The notes beneath the pieces were generated by a model, which saw only the letters and a program-made list of their open reading frames with translations, was not told the DNA's origin and made no database searches. A stretch of DNA of 64,000 nt, taken from Synechocystis sp. PCC 7338 (GTDB taxonomy: Bacteria > Cyanobacteriota > Cyanobacteriia > Cyanobacteriales > Microcystaceae). The stretch lies in assembly GCF_018282115.1 (NCBI RefSeq), contig NZ_CP054306.1, forward strand, positions 3,519,488 to 3,583,487, read 5' to 3'. The position numbers and the translations under genes were made by a program. Shown here piece after piece: positions 9,663 to 18,455 of the stretch (positions are counted from its first letter, which is position 1; each line of letters begins with the position of its first letter).

Positions 9663-10547
9663 CTACAGATCATCACTGGGGGGCGGTAAAGTGCGCAACA
9701 TTTCCACCATGGTGGGGGTAGAAAATAGGGCCTTAGTGTCTGCAATTAACTGCTCTCCCCAAAGATTCTTAATCAGGAAATCAATTTCCCCATAGCGACT
9801 ATCCAAGTTGAGGGCATCCTGAGCCTTCCGCAATCCCTCTTCCGTTTTGCCCTGTTTATACAACGCCACGGCGATCGCCAATTGGGGTTCCGGCTGTTCC
9901 GCATCGATTTTGATCACCTCTTGCCAACGTTTGAGGGCAGTGTCAATTTTTCCCTGTTCGTATTCGATTAAACCAATATTGTTCAGGGCTGGCCAAAACT
10001 GTTCCTCCGCTTTCAGAGCCTTTTGGTAGGCAGTGACAGCATCGGGATATTTAACCAATTTTAGATAGGCATTGCCCAAATCAAAGAGGGCGGCGGGGGT
10101 GTCGGGGCGCTGGGCTAAACCGGCCAGCAATACTTCCACTGCTTGGTTATATGCCCCCTGTTGAAAATAGGCATTACCTAGGGTGAATTTAATACCTGCC
10201 TCCTCCGGTGCCATGGCTTCAGCTTTTTTCAGCACTTCAATGCCCGGCTCCACCTCTTCCTGTTGCAAGTACAGGGTGCCGAGAATAAACCAAGTTTGAA
10301 ACTGCTCCGGCGCCAGTTGAGTTGCCAGTTTGGCCCGAGGAAAGGCCAGGTCATACTGCTGAAATCGCACCAATTGCACCACATCTTCCGTGAGTGCCAG
10401 GCCCTGATCTTCTAACTGTTGTTGGTCTAAATTGGGGGTGTAGGGCAGGATCGCCTGGGAAAACACCGGGGCTGCCATACCGGCCAGGCCCAGTTGTAAT
10501 CCCCATAAAAGCAACCAATGACGTTTTGACACAGTAATTTTTTCCAT
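9663..10547 (-). CDS. exported TPR-repeat protein
   Basis: A 294-aa protein with an N-terminal signal sequence (KRHWLLLWGLQLGLAGMAAPVFSQA, cleaved near residue 31; the stated string spans positions 8-31) followed by at least four tetratricopeptide repeats between about 75 and 250, for example the repeat ALFDLGNAYLKLVKYPDAV. TPR proteins act as scaffolds for protein complexes; in cyanobacteria exported ones often work in thylakoid or envelope assembly, but the partner cannot be told from sequence. It is the first gene of the likely operon with pyrF. The ATG at 10547 directly precedes the signal peptide. Confidence 0.8.
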   Translation of the reverse strand: MEKITVSKRHWLLLWGLQLGLAGMAAPVFSQAILPYTPNLDQQQLEDQGLALTEDVVQLVRFQQYDLAFPRAKLATQLAPEQFQTWFILGTLYLQQEEVEPGIEVLKKAEAMAPEEAGIKFTLGNAYFQQGAYNQAVEVLLAGLAQRPDTPAALFDLGNAYLKLVKYPDAVTAYQKALKAEEQFWPALNNIGLIEYEQGKIDTALKRWQEVIKIDAEQPEPQLAIAVALYKQGKTEEGLRKAQDALNLDSRYGEIDFLIKNLWGEQLIADTKALFSTPTMVEMLRTLPPPSDDL

Positions 10548-10704
10548 CGATCAATCAACATTCTGAGCCATGGTGGGGGAAATTGCGGTCTCCCAGCCTA
10601 CCTTTGGAGGCAAGGCTCAAAACTTTTGAGGTATGGGGTTTATTGTATCTAGCCCGACGTTGTTTTGGCGATTAATCTTGGCTAAAGGGCTCCGGGAGTG
10701 TTTT

Positions 10705-10940
10705 TATTGACAGCTCCCTCGCTTAAAGGCGTGGGATTCCTGCTTCACTGGGTTTGTCTAGTCTTGTGCTGTCTCTGTCCTAGACTATGACGCCCCTGTG
10801 TTCAGGTATTTCCTTTTGGTCATGCATTCTAGTCGGCGAGAACCACCAATCTTGCCTCTCGTGGCACACTTGGGTGCGTGGGCATCCAGAGATTAACGCA
10901 AAGCCCTCCTACAGGACGGGGTTTTAAACCCATTTTTTCC
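10705..10940 (-). mobile_element. IS200/IS605-type end remnant, possible relic omega-RNA region
   Basis: On the minus strand this segment ends with GAAGCAGGAATCCCACGCC, TTTAAGCG and AGGGAGCTGTCAAT, a layout that matches the right ends of many cyanobacterial IS200/IS605 elements, where a subterminal hairpin follows the tnpB reading frame. No tnpA or tnpB gene remains: the minus-strand frames are short and broken. The other side has GGGTTTTAAACCC and TCCTACAGGA-type inverted repeats. The identification rests on recalled element-end sequences, so it is tentative. Confidence 0.45.
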
Positions 10941-11032
10941 ATAAGATTTTATGCTAGTCCGCCTAAATCAAAAATTTGGCTGTGACTTTGACCCCAGCAC
11001 CTCTTGTTGTGAATATTTATACTATTTTGCTT

Positions 11033-11509
11033 ATGCAAAGCCGATGGACCCGATTGATTTTAGCCTGCAGTTTTTGGCTACCGTTCGCTTCTGTTAATAG
11101 CGTCAACGCTCAAACCTCCCCTGTGGACCCGGACTTTACGAATTTAAAGCAACAATTAGAGGCAAAAAAATTTAGGGTGTTACTATCCCCTCCTCCCCAA
11201 CGGGGGGCTTACGGACTGCTCAATGCCCAAAGTCGTACCATCTGGATTCATCCCCTCACCTTTGAGTTGGGGATCGCTGTGCCGGTTATTGTTCATGAAG
11301 CGGTACACGCCGCCCAGGTATGTAAAGGCCAAGGGCAACTGGCTCCTTTAGGGGTAACGGCCGAACCATTGGTCTATGCCCGACCATTTTGGCTACGCTA
11401 TGGTGAAAATCACCGCCGGGACTTGGAGCGAGAAGCTTTCACTATTCAAACCCAACCTAATCGCATAGCTCTAGTTTCTGATTATCTCAACCAATTTTGC
11501 CCATTTTGA
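11033..11509 (+). CDS. small exported protein with HExxH zinc-protease-like motif
   Basis: A 158-aa product when read from the ATG at 11033; the longer TTG frame from 10976 would place extra residues before a good signal peptide, so the ATG is preferred. The signal sequence ends at NSVNAQ near residue 26. The mature protein contains VIVHEAVHAAQ (HEAVH, a gluzincin-like HExxH) and a possible downstream acidic ligand in RRDLEREAFTIQ. It resembles minimal metallopeptidase-like proteins that are common as hypotheticals in cyanobacteria. Proteolytic activity is not established. It stands alone between an IS-derived remnant and a small reverse-strand reading frame. Confidence 0.7.
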   Translation: MQSRWTRLILACSFWLPFASVNSVNAQTSPVDPDFTNLKQQLEAKKFRVLLSPPPQRGAYGLLNAQSRTIWIHPLTFELGIAVPVIVHEAVHAAQVCKGQGQLAPLGVTAEPLVYARPFWLRYGENHRRDLEREAFTIQTQPNRIALVSDYLNQFCPF

Positions 11510-11522
11510 TAATTTATTTCCG

Positions 11523-11630
11523 CTAGGGCCAACGGGTACCCATTTCCGTTTTAGCTGACCAAATTAGGTAAAGCACCAACAGGCCAACGCCTGCCAGAAA
11601 GGGCAATAAGTCTTCTTGCATCGGATTCAT
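11523..11630 (-). CDS. 35-aa single-membrane-span small protein
   Basis: A short reading frame starting at ATG 11630 and ending at TAG 11523. The peptide begins MNPMQEDLLPFL, continues with a hydrophobic span rich in G, L and V (about residues 8-24, ending LYLIWSA), and closes with a polar tail KTEMGTRWP. One transmembrane helix with an acidic N-side and a basic C-side is the form of many small cyanobacterial photosynthesis or NDH accessory subunits. I cannot match it to a named subunit. There is no strong Shine-Dalgarno, and a second start at Met4 is possible. Confidence 0.5.
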   Translation of the reverse strand: MNPMQEDLLPFLAGVGLLVLYLIWSAKTEMGTRWP

Positions 11631-11711
11631 GCCATCAAAAAAAATTTTATTTGTTAATCATTAAATCAATCTGTCAGGTAGATATAAAAAAAGAAAATTG
11701 GCTGAGATTTA

Positions 11712-12120
11712 TTATTTCCGGTTTATCAAAAAATGATATGCTTCGTTAATTTCTTGAGTTTTTAGATGCGCTAGTTCTTGAAATTCGCCGGGCATATTAC
11801 GTACAGTATCAGAGTAATAAGAAACAATTTTACTTCTGTATGTTTTTTTTGATCTCTTCTTGGCTGGCATTTTCATTAACACCTAAAATTTCAAAAAAGT
11901 TTCTTGTTTCAACATTAATATCCAGTAACGTAATTAAATTAGGCAACTCTTCTTTTGGAAACCCAAGAAAAATAGCAATCAACAAAATTTTATTTTGTTG
12001 ACTTTGATTGATTTTTTGATTAGCTTTTGCAACTTCTGATAACAGGCTCAAAAACGCATTAATCTGAATAAAATGGAAACGGTAAAAAAGAATATTTATC
12101 TGCCTTACGGCGGATTTCGC
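11712..12120 (-). pseudogene. TerB/DjlA-like J-domain protein, truncated and frameshifted
   Basis: Reading from about 12100 leftward, the frame encodes INAFLSLLSEVAKANQKI, a TerB-like helical region, then FFEILGVNENASQEEIKK, the opening of a J domain. A run of eight A (plus strand 11843-11850, T-run) shifts the frame so that it stops at 11830. Removing one A restores KKTYRSKIVSYYSDTVRNMP ... FQELAHLKTQEINEAYHFL to a stop at 11712, which is the rest of a J domain. The canonical HPD is replaced by YSD. The 5' end is lost where IS630 sequence begins near 12120. TerB plus J-domain order is the layout of DjlA-type co-chaperones. Confidence 0.7.
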
Positions 12121-12122
12121 GT

Positions 12123-12516
12123 CTAAGTGTAATAGTAGCAACAATGAGTAAAATAGTTCCGTCTAATTGTGGCAGAATTTAAAATAATGCCGATTGCTGT
12201 TAAGTTTTCAACAGATTCTTTGTCTTGAGGTCTAAATCTCCGAATAAAAGCCTTGAGTTTCCACCAAAAATGTTCAATGGGATTAGAATCTGGGGAGTAG
12301 CGTGGTAAATAAATCACCTTGGCTCCTGACGCTTCGATCATTTCTTTGACTCCTTGAACTTTATGATCATTGAGATTGTCCATAACAACGACAGTACCTT
12401 CCCAGAGTTGTGGGATGAATTCTTCTTTGACAAAATCTATGAACAGTTCTCCATTCATAGATTTAGGTAATAATTTTAAGCATAAAATCCCCGACAAACT
12501 CATTGCTCCTGCATAG
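12123..12516 (-). mobile_element. IS630-family transposase fragment (C-terminal half)
   Basis: The minus-strand frame encodes the C-terminal part of an IS630 DDE transposase: GAMSLSGILCLKL, then VVVMDNLNDHKV with the second catalytic Asp, and YLPRYSPDSNPIEHFW with the catalytic Glu. The N-terminal helix-turn-helix and first Asp are missing because an IS701-like element begins at 12517. No matching N-terminal half occurs on the far side of that element, so the rest has been deleted. Its other end truncates the J-domain gene. Confidence 0.85.
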
Positions 12517-13905
12517 CCCTCTTCCGTCAGACTGAGGGAATTAAAATGGAGATAAAAGGCTGAAAAGCGCGGAGGGAGAATGACAAAGACAAGAGAGGCG
12601 AAAAAGACAGTACAGTGTGTAGACACATATAGTGAACTGTATAAAGATATATTTCCAGAAGTGAGGTCTTATGAGTCATTTAAATATATCATTGTGGGAA
12701 TATTAAGTGATATAAAAAGAAAGAGTTTACCTGCAATAGCATCATCACTAGGATTGAAAAATGAACAGGGATTACTGCATTTCATGACAGATTCTCCTTG
12801 GGAATTAAAAGAATTAGAAAAAAGAAGATTAAATATTATCTTAGAAGTTTTAGAAGGAAGAGAAATAATAGTAATAATAGATGAAACAGGAGACCCCAAA
12901 AAAGGGAAAACAACAGATTATGTAAAAAGACAATATATTGGAAATTTAGGAAAAATAGAAAGCGGTATAGTGTCAGTAAATGCCTATGGTTACTGCAATG
13001 GAGTAACGTTTCCTCTAGAATCAAAAGTATTTAAACCAAAAGAAAGATTAAAAGAGGGAGATAAGTATAAAACAAAGCCGGAATTAGCAGTAGAGATAAT
13101 AAAAGAACTAGAAGAAAGTGGTTTTAAAATAAAAAGAGTAGTGTCAGATAGCTTATATGGAGAAAGCCATAGCAATTTTATCAGTGCCGTAGAGGAATTA
13201 AAAATAGAATATGCAGTGGGAATCCGGAGCAATCATGGGGTCTGGCTTCCAAAGGAAGCTAAAGTAAGGGCAAATAAGTGGAGGAGGTTTGAACATATAA
13301 GATGGGATGGAAAACAGGAAGATAGGTATATCAGAGAAATAGTTTATGGCAAAAAAAACGCAATAAGATATTGGGAAATTAAAACAGAAACAGAAAAAGA
13401 GGAGGAAAAAGCAGGATGGTTTGTAATGACTCGAATACCAGATATTAAATATAAAGAAGTTGTCAGAATATATGGGGTAAGGTCATGGATAGAATATGGA
13501 TTTAAGCAATGCAAAAGTGAATTAGGATGGGCAGATTTTAGGGTAACTCATTATGAGCAAATTCAAAAATGGTGGGAATTAGTGATGTGTGCATATTGTA
13601 TGATTTGTTTTTATGATGAGAATTTTAATCCGACTCTAAATTCAACGTCAAAGTATCATCAAAAGCATGAAAAATGGGATAAAGAAGAAGGGTGGAAAAA
13701 ATGGCTAAACAACCTACGATTAGTGATCTCTGTATTTAATGCAATAAATCTTATCAAAAAGTGGTTAAAAGTATTTCCATTTGCCCATGTTTTGGATGAG
13801 TTAACTAAACTTTACAACAAGGTTGATAAGCTAGATCGATTAAAGTATTTGCTAAATTCATGGAATACATTCTATTCTTCTTCTGCCTAGATTGATGAAA
13901 GAGGG
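12517..13905 (+). mobile_element. IS701-like insertion sequence
   Basis: A 1389-bp element inferred from imperfect terminal inverted repeats: the left end reads CCCTCTTCCGTCAGACTG and the reverse complement of the right end reads CCCTCTTTCATCAATCTA, matching at most positions. It carries one transposase gene and is much more A-rich on the coding strand than the surrounding genes. It interrupts the IS630 fragment and its right end is only a few bases from the ISY100-like element. A clear target duplication was not found. Confidence 0.7.
12580..13890 (+). CDS. IS701-family transposase
   Basis: A 436-aa IS4-superfamily (IS701 group) DDE transposase, apparently intact. The first Asp is in VIIDETGDPKKGK (about residue 102), the second in VVSDSLYGES (about 191), and the Glu is in the YGVRSWIEYGFKQCKSELGW region (about 308). 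The ATG at 12580 follows a strong GGAGG ribosome-binding site. Codon use is biased to AAA, AGA and ATA, unlike the neighbouring housekeeping genes, which fits a recently acquired or separately evolving element. The gene occupies nearly the whole element. Confidence 0.9.
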   Translation: MTKTREAKKTVQCVDTYSELYKDIFPEVRSYESFKYIIVGILSDIKRKSLPAIASSLGLKNEQGLLHFMTDSPWELKELEKRRLNIILEVLEGREIIVIIDETGDPKKGKTTDYVKRQYIGNLGKIESGIVSVNAYGYCNGVTFPLESKVFKPKERLKEGDKYKTKPELAVEIIKELEESGFKIKRVVSDSLYGESHSNFISAVEELKIEYAVGIRSNHGVWLPKEAKVRANKWRRFEHIRWDGKQEDRYIREIVYGKKNAIRYWEIKTETEKEEEKAGWFVMTRIPDIKYKEVVRIYGVRSWIEYGFKQCKSELGWADFRVTHYEQIQKWWELVMCAYCMICFYDENFNPTLNSTSKYHQKHEKWDKEEGWKKWLNNLRLVISVFNAINLIKKWLKVFPFAHVLDELTKLYNKVDKLDRLKYLLNSWNTFYSSSA

Positions 13906-13908
13906 ATA

Positions 13909-14853
13909 TAGCAAAGATTGCTAAGATTAGGACATAATGTATGGAAAGAGTTAGGAAAAAAGCGATGCCAGCCCCCTACAGTGTAGATCTAAGAGAGAAA
14001 GCGGTAAGTGCAGTAGAAAAAGGAGAGAAGAAAAGCCATGTCTGCCGAACACTGAACATTAGTCGCAACACCTTAGACCTATGGATAAAAAAGAAGAAAG
14101 AAACAGGAAGTGTGGCCGCGAAGAGAGATTATGAGCGTGGTCCACGACCGAAAATAGATGATTTGGATAAATTCAGAGAATTTGCGGAGGAGAACGGTCA
14201 TTTAACGCAAAAACAAATGGCAGAAAAATGGCCAGAGCCCGTAAGTAGAATAAGAATAAGTAAGGCTCTAAAGAAAATAGGGTTTACTAGAAAAAAAAAC
14301 TTATATTTACAGGGAAATAGAAGAGGAAGCGAGAAAGGCATTTGAAGATGAAATCAAGCAATATGCGGCAGAAAAACTGATTTATATGGATCAAGCCGGT
14401 CTAGATGACACTCTAGACTACCCCTATGGGTACTGTCATAAATCAGAGAGATTAAAGGCGAGCAAATTAGGACATAGAACCAAGAGAGTCAGCATAATAA
14501 GTTGTTGGTGGAATGGAACAACAATAGCTCCAATGATATTTGAAGGATACTGTAACGCTCAAGTAGTATGCACGTGGATAGAAGAAATGTTATTACCAGA
14601 GTTAATACCAGGTCAGATACTAATCATGGATAATGCAAGCTTTCATCCGAAAGAAAGAATAAAGGCATTGGTAGCAAAAGCTGGGTGTGAGGTTATATTT
14701 TTACCACCATATTCACCAGACTTGAACAAAATTGAGAAGTTCTGGGCGAGACTAAAACGTTATGTTTCCCAACTTGTTAGTAATGGAGAATCGCTGATTT
14801 CTGCATTGGATATAGCGTTGAGAGAACTGTCCTAACTATCTCGTCCTTTGCTA
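13909..14853 (+). mobile_element. ISY100-like IS630/Tc1-mariner element
   Basis: A 945-bp element bounded by inverted repeats: left TAGCAAAG...TTAGGACA and right TGTCCTAA...CTTTGCTA, each flanked by a TA dinucleotide (13907-13908 and 14854-14855), the expected target duplication of ISY100-type elements. It contains a transposase gene split by a frameshift. It inserted just outside the right end of the IS701-like element. Confidence 0.88.
13968..14835 (+). pseudogene. ISY100-like transposase, split by +1 shift in an A9 run
   Basis: Two adjacent frames encode one IS630/Tc1-mariner transposase. The first part (ATG near 13968 or upstream at 13941) has a helix-turn-helix, ending KKIGFTRKKN. The second has the catalytic residues: Asp in YMDQAGLDD, Asp in IMDNASFHP and Glu in LNKIEKFW. 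They are out of frame at a run of nine A (14291-14299). Dropping one A joins them as TRKKTYIYREIEEEARKAF, so the full product would be about 285 aa. Either the copy is inactive or polymerase slippage on the A-run makes some full-length enzyme. Confidence 0.85.
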
Positions 14854-15107
14854 TATTTTTTGTTCTCAAGACAAGGCGCTAGATTGGCGGCAAAATCGGC
14901 CTTTTGCTTAACCTAGTGTCGCTATTATCACACTGGTTTTTGATCTTGCTACCAGATTTGTCAAAACCCAATTTCTAAGAATAATTAAGCCCTTGCCTGG
15001 AATTTGTTAACTTTCGGCAAAACTTACTCTGTAAGGATATTTGGGAAAAGGCAAACTTTCTAACGGTCATGGGTTCACTGTCCACAAAGACCATTGAGTA
15101 GCAAAAG

Positions 15108-18071
15108 TTACTTAGCTTCCATCCAATTACTACCCCGATGCATTTCCACCACTAAAGGCACCGATAGGGTTAATGCCTGCTCCATGGTGTTTTGGATTAG
15201 GGGAAATAGCTCTTGCCATTCCTCCGGCGGCATTTCAAAAATTAGTTCATCATGGACCTGGAGTAACATGCGGGTTTGGTAGTTTTCTAACAGATCCGCT
15301 AGTTTAACCATGGCAATTTTGATAATATCGGCGCTGGAACCTTGGATGGGAGCATTGGCTGCTGAGCGCAAAAGTTGGGCGTCGTTATAGTTCATTTTAA
15401 TGCCAGCTAAATCTAGCTCCGTCACAGTTTTTCCCCTCAGCCGTCGTAGGGCATCGGTGACAAAATTAAAGTAACGTCTTCTGCCCACAATGGTGGTCAC
15501 ATAACCCTTGGCGATCGCCTCTAGCTTCATGGTTTCCAGGTAATCAAAAACTTGGGCATAGGTGCGGTGGTAACGGTCAATAAATTCCCGACCTTCCACT
15601 GCGGAAATTCCCGTTTCCCGAGCAAAGCGCTGGGCCCCCATGCCATAGATCACGCCAAAATTAATTGTTTTACCCAAATTCCTTTCCGCCGGGGTAATGT
15701 CCTCTTTACCAAAGAGCAATTTAGCAGTCACAGCATGGACATCCTGGCGATAGCCATAGGCCTGTAATAACACCGGTTCTTGGGAAAGGTGGGCCAGGAT
15801 ACGTAACTCAATTTGGGAATAATCCGCCGACACTAAAAGCCAATCCTGTTGGGGTAAAAAAGCTCGCCGAATTTGTCTGGAAAAATCAGAACGGATGGGA
15901 ATATTTTGCAAATTAGGATTGGAAGAAGACAGCCGCCCAGTGGAAGTGACGGCCTGGTTAAAATCGGTGTGAATACGTTGGGTTTGGGCATTAACTAATT
16001 CCGGCAAAGCATCCACATAGGTGGATTTTAATTTTGCCAAAGTACGATGTTCCAGAATTGCATCAATGATGGGGTGGTCTCCCTGGAGTTTTTCGAGGGT
16101 GGCATGGTCGGTAGAATAACCAGTTTTTGTTTTGCGGGATTTTTTGCGGTCTAGGCCCAACTTCTCAAACAAAATACTACCCAATTGTTTGGGAGAACTG
16201 AGATTAAAATTTTCCCCTGCTGCTGCATAGGCTGTGGTTTCAATGGTGAGCAATTTTTTCGCCAATTGCTCCGATAGGGTTTGTAAATAATCGCAATCAA
16301 TGCGAATCCCCCTATCTTCCATAGCCGCTAAAATTTTTTCCAGAGGTTGTTCAATGTCCCTAACAATAGCCGCAAGTTCGGGATAATTATTCAGTTCTTG
16401 TTGTAATTTTTCTGCCAATAAATAGGTGGCATAGCAATCTAAACCGCAATATTGTCCCGCTGTCTCTAGGGGTAAATCGGCAATGGTCTGGTCTTTTTTT
16501 AAGCCCAAATCCTTATAACTCAGGGCCACCAAACCAAGGTTATAGCGACGGCAAAGATCGGTTAAATTATGGGTTTCCTCCGGTTGGAGCACGTAACTAG
16601 CTAGCATAGTATCCAACACGACCCCCCCCAACTCCATGCCGTGGTGGGCCAAAACCCGTCGATCAAATTTGGTATTTTGTAAGACTTTGGGGTAGTTAGA
16701 ATTTTTCAAAATTTCGCCCAAAAGATTTTTAACTATGTCGATGGATAACTGTTCCCCTTCATTGTGCTCCAGGGGAATATAGGCCACTTGATGGAGCTGT
16801 TGACCCCAGGCACAACCAATGCCAACTAAGTCGGCAATTAGGGGATCTAAACTGTTGGTTTCTGTGTCCCAGGCAACGGGAAACTTTGCATCTGTATAAT
16901 TTTTTAATTCCTCAACCAGAGCTTGCAGTTGGGGAATAGTGGTAATAATTTGTGGCTGAATTTGTTCTGGCAATTGAATAGTGATTAAACCATCTTCTTT
17001 GGTTACGGTGGGGACGCCGTCAAACAAGGATAGTTGTTGGGAATCATCCTGGCTAACTTTTGCTTTTGCCTTGGCAGTTTGATTAGTTTTAACTGCGTTA
17101 TCCTTTAGCTTACTCTCCATTCCACCGTCCACTGGTACTGATCCATACTTATCCCCAAAAGCACGGTGGAAAGTTGCAATTTTGTCGATAAAAGTTCGTA
17201 GCTCTAATTTTTCCAACAGCGGCACCAGGCGATCGGTGGAAAATCCAGTTAATTGTAAATCTTCCCAGGTTATCTCCAGAGTTACATCCACTACAATGCG
17301 AGCCAACATTTGGGAGTGCATGGCATCATTTTTGCCATTGGCTAACTTCGTTTTTAACGCTCCTTTAATCTGTTCTAAGTTGTCATATATTTTCTCTAGG
17401 GTTTCGTACTCAGCTAAAAGCTTAATGGCGGTTTTTTCACCAATGCCATTAATGCCCGGAATGCAGTCGGATTTATCTCCACAGAGAGCTTTAAAATCCA
17501 CAATTTGGGCGGGGGTCACTCCCATTTTGTCCACCACTCCCTGCCAGTCCAATTCGTCATAGCCAGTGTTACTGGAAAAGGGATTACGGGTTAGGTATAA
17601 AACGGAAATATTTTGCTCTGGGGTGACCAGTTGGAACAAATCCCGATCGCCACTGAGAATTTTAACTCGATAGCCAGCGTCACTACCCTGGTGGGCTAAG
17701 GTGCCTAAAATGTCGTCAGCTTCATAGCCTGCATAGGTGATGGTTCGTAAATTAAGGGCCTGTAGCAATTGCTGGAGATAGCTTAAGTCTTCAGCAAAAT
17801 CCTCGGGGGTTTCCTGACGGTTAGATTTATAAGCTACGTCGGCCTCATGGCGAAAGGTGGGTTCCCGGCGGTCAAAGGCAATGGCGATCGCCGCTGGTTT
17901 TTGGGATTCCATCACCTGTATCAAGGAATTTAAAAAACCAAAACATACACTGGTGGGAATGCCCGCTGTTGTCCGCAGAGGACCCTTTTTTGACAAACCA
18001 AAAGCATAGTAAGCCCGGAATGCTAAGGAATGGCCATCAACTAACAATAACAAAGGGGATTCAGCAGACAT
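15108..18071 (-). CDS. polA: DNA polymerase I
   Basis: PolA (987 aa from the ATG at 18071; a GTG two codons earlier is possible) removes RNA primers and fills repair gaps. The N-terminal 5' nuclease domain (1-290) has LLLVDGHSLAFRAYYAF and GDKSDCIPGI. The 3'-5' exonuclease region (about 390-570) keeps its acidic residues in AWDTETNSLD, NTKFDRRVL and CGLDCYATY, so proofreading is probably active. The polymerase domain shows motif A SADYSQIELRILAHLS, motif B RNLGKTINFGVIYGMG and motif C LLQVHDELIFE. The full three-domain form is normal for cyanobacteria. It lies downstream of the phosphoketolase-like gene on the same strand with a 380-bp gap. Confidence 0.97.
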   Translation of the reverse strand: MSAESPLLLLVDGHSLAFRAYYAFGLSKKGPLRTTAGIPTSVCFGFLNSLIQVMESQKPAAIAIAFDRREPTFRHEADVAYKSNRQETPEDFAEDLSYLQQLLQALNLRTITYAGYEADDILGTLAHQGSDAGYRVKILSGDRDLFQLVTPEQNISVLYLTRNPFSSNTGYDELDWQGVVDKMGVTPAQIVDFKALCGDKSDCIPGINGIGEKTAIKLLAEYETLEKIYDNLEQIKGALKTKLANGKNDAMHSQMLARIVVDVTLEITWEDLQLTGFSTDRLVPLLEKLELRTFIDKIATFHRAFGDKYGSVPVDGGMESKLKDNAVKTNQTAKAKAKVSQDDSQQLSLFDGVPTVTKEDGLITIQLPEQIQPQIITTIPQLQALVEELKNYTDAKFPVAWDTETNSLDPLIADLVGIGCAWGQQLHQVAYIPLEHNEGEQLSIDIVKNLLGEILKNSNYPKVLQNTKFDRRVLAHHGMELGGVVLDTMLASYVLQPEETHNLTDLCRRYNLGLVALSYKDLGLKKDQTIADLPLETAGQYCGLDCYATYLLAEKLQQELNNYPELAAIVRDIEQPLEKILAAMEDRGIRIDCDYLQTLSEQLAKKLLTIETTAYAAAGENFNLSSPKQLGSILFEKLGLDRKKSRKTKTGYSTDHATLEKLQGDHPIIDAILEHRTLAKLKSTYVDALPELVNAQTQRIHTDFNQAVTSTGRLSSSNPNLQNIPIRSDFSRQIRRAFLPQQDWLLVSADYSQIELRILAHLSQEPVLLQAYGYRQDVHAVTAKLLFGKEDITPAERNLGKTINFGVIYGMGAQRFARETGISAVEGREFIDRYHRTYAQVFDYLETMKLEAIAKGYVTTIVGRRRYFNFVTDALRRLRGKTVTELDLAGIKMNYNDAQLLRSAANAPIQGSSADIIKIAMVKLADLLENYQTRMLLQVHDELIFEMPPEEWQELFPLIQNTMEQALTLSVPLVVEMHRGSNWMEAK

Positions 18072-18455
18072 AAACACGCACTAGGGAGGAAGCTAGATTA
18101 TACCGCTGTTGCCGATGGTGGCAGGTGTGCAATATTTTTACTTATGGAAAAAGAGCATTATCATCTTGACCAAGACCGCCAAAGCTGGGCAAATCTGTCC
18201 CCGGCCAGTGCGGAACTAGCTCCATTACGGCGGCGACCACCGATGAAAATTACTTAGTTAACTCGGTCGTCCGCTGCATTGACCACCTGGTTCTGACCTC
18301 ATTCAACTCGGGAACCGGGGATTCCGCCTATTGCCAAACTGTCAGACAAGGTAGTAGCGTTCGCAAGACTTCTACTCCTTTGCAAGTTTCTGGATAGGAA
18401 GCCTATGCTGTAGTCTTAGATTCAGCGTGGGTAGTTCACCGAGTGATGGTTAAGC
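18072..18455. other. intergenic, 384 bp, no gene called
   Basis: A plus-strand frame without a start codon (about 18166-18396) stays open but has no recognisable domain. The segment near 18400-18450 (GAAGCCTATGCTGTAG ... GTGGGTAGTTCAC) resembles sequences found after cyanobacterial IS200/IS605 tnpB genes, so an element relic is possible. The polA promoter must also lie here. Confidence 0.3.

Noticed and set aside
12517-13905. Target-site duplication of the IS701-like element
   Set aside because: The bases outside the two ends do not match each other, so no duplication was claimed.
18166-18396. 75-codon open frame between polA and the phosphoketolase-like gene
   Set aside because: There is no start codon, no recognisable domain, and composition is unlike neighbouring genes.
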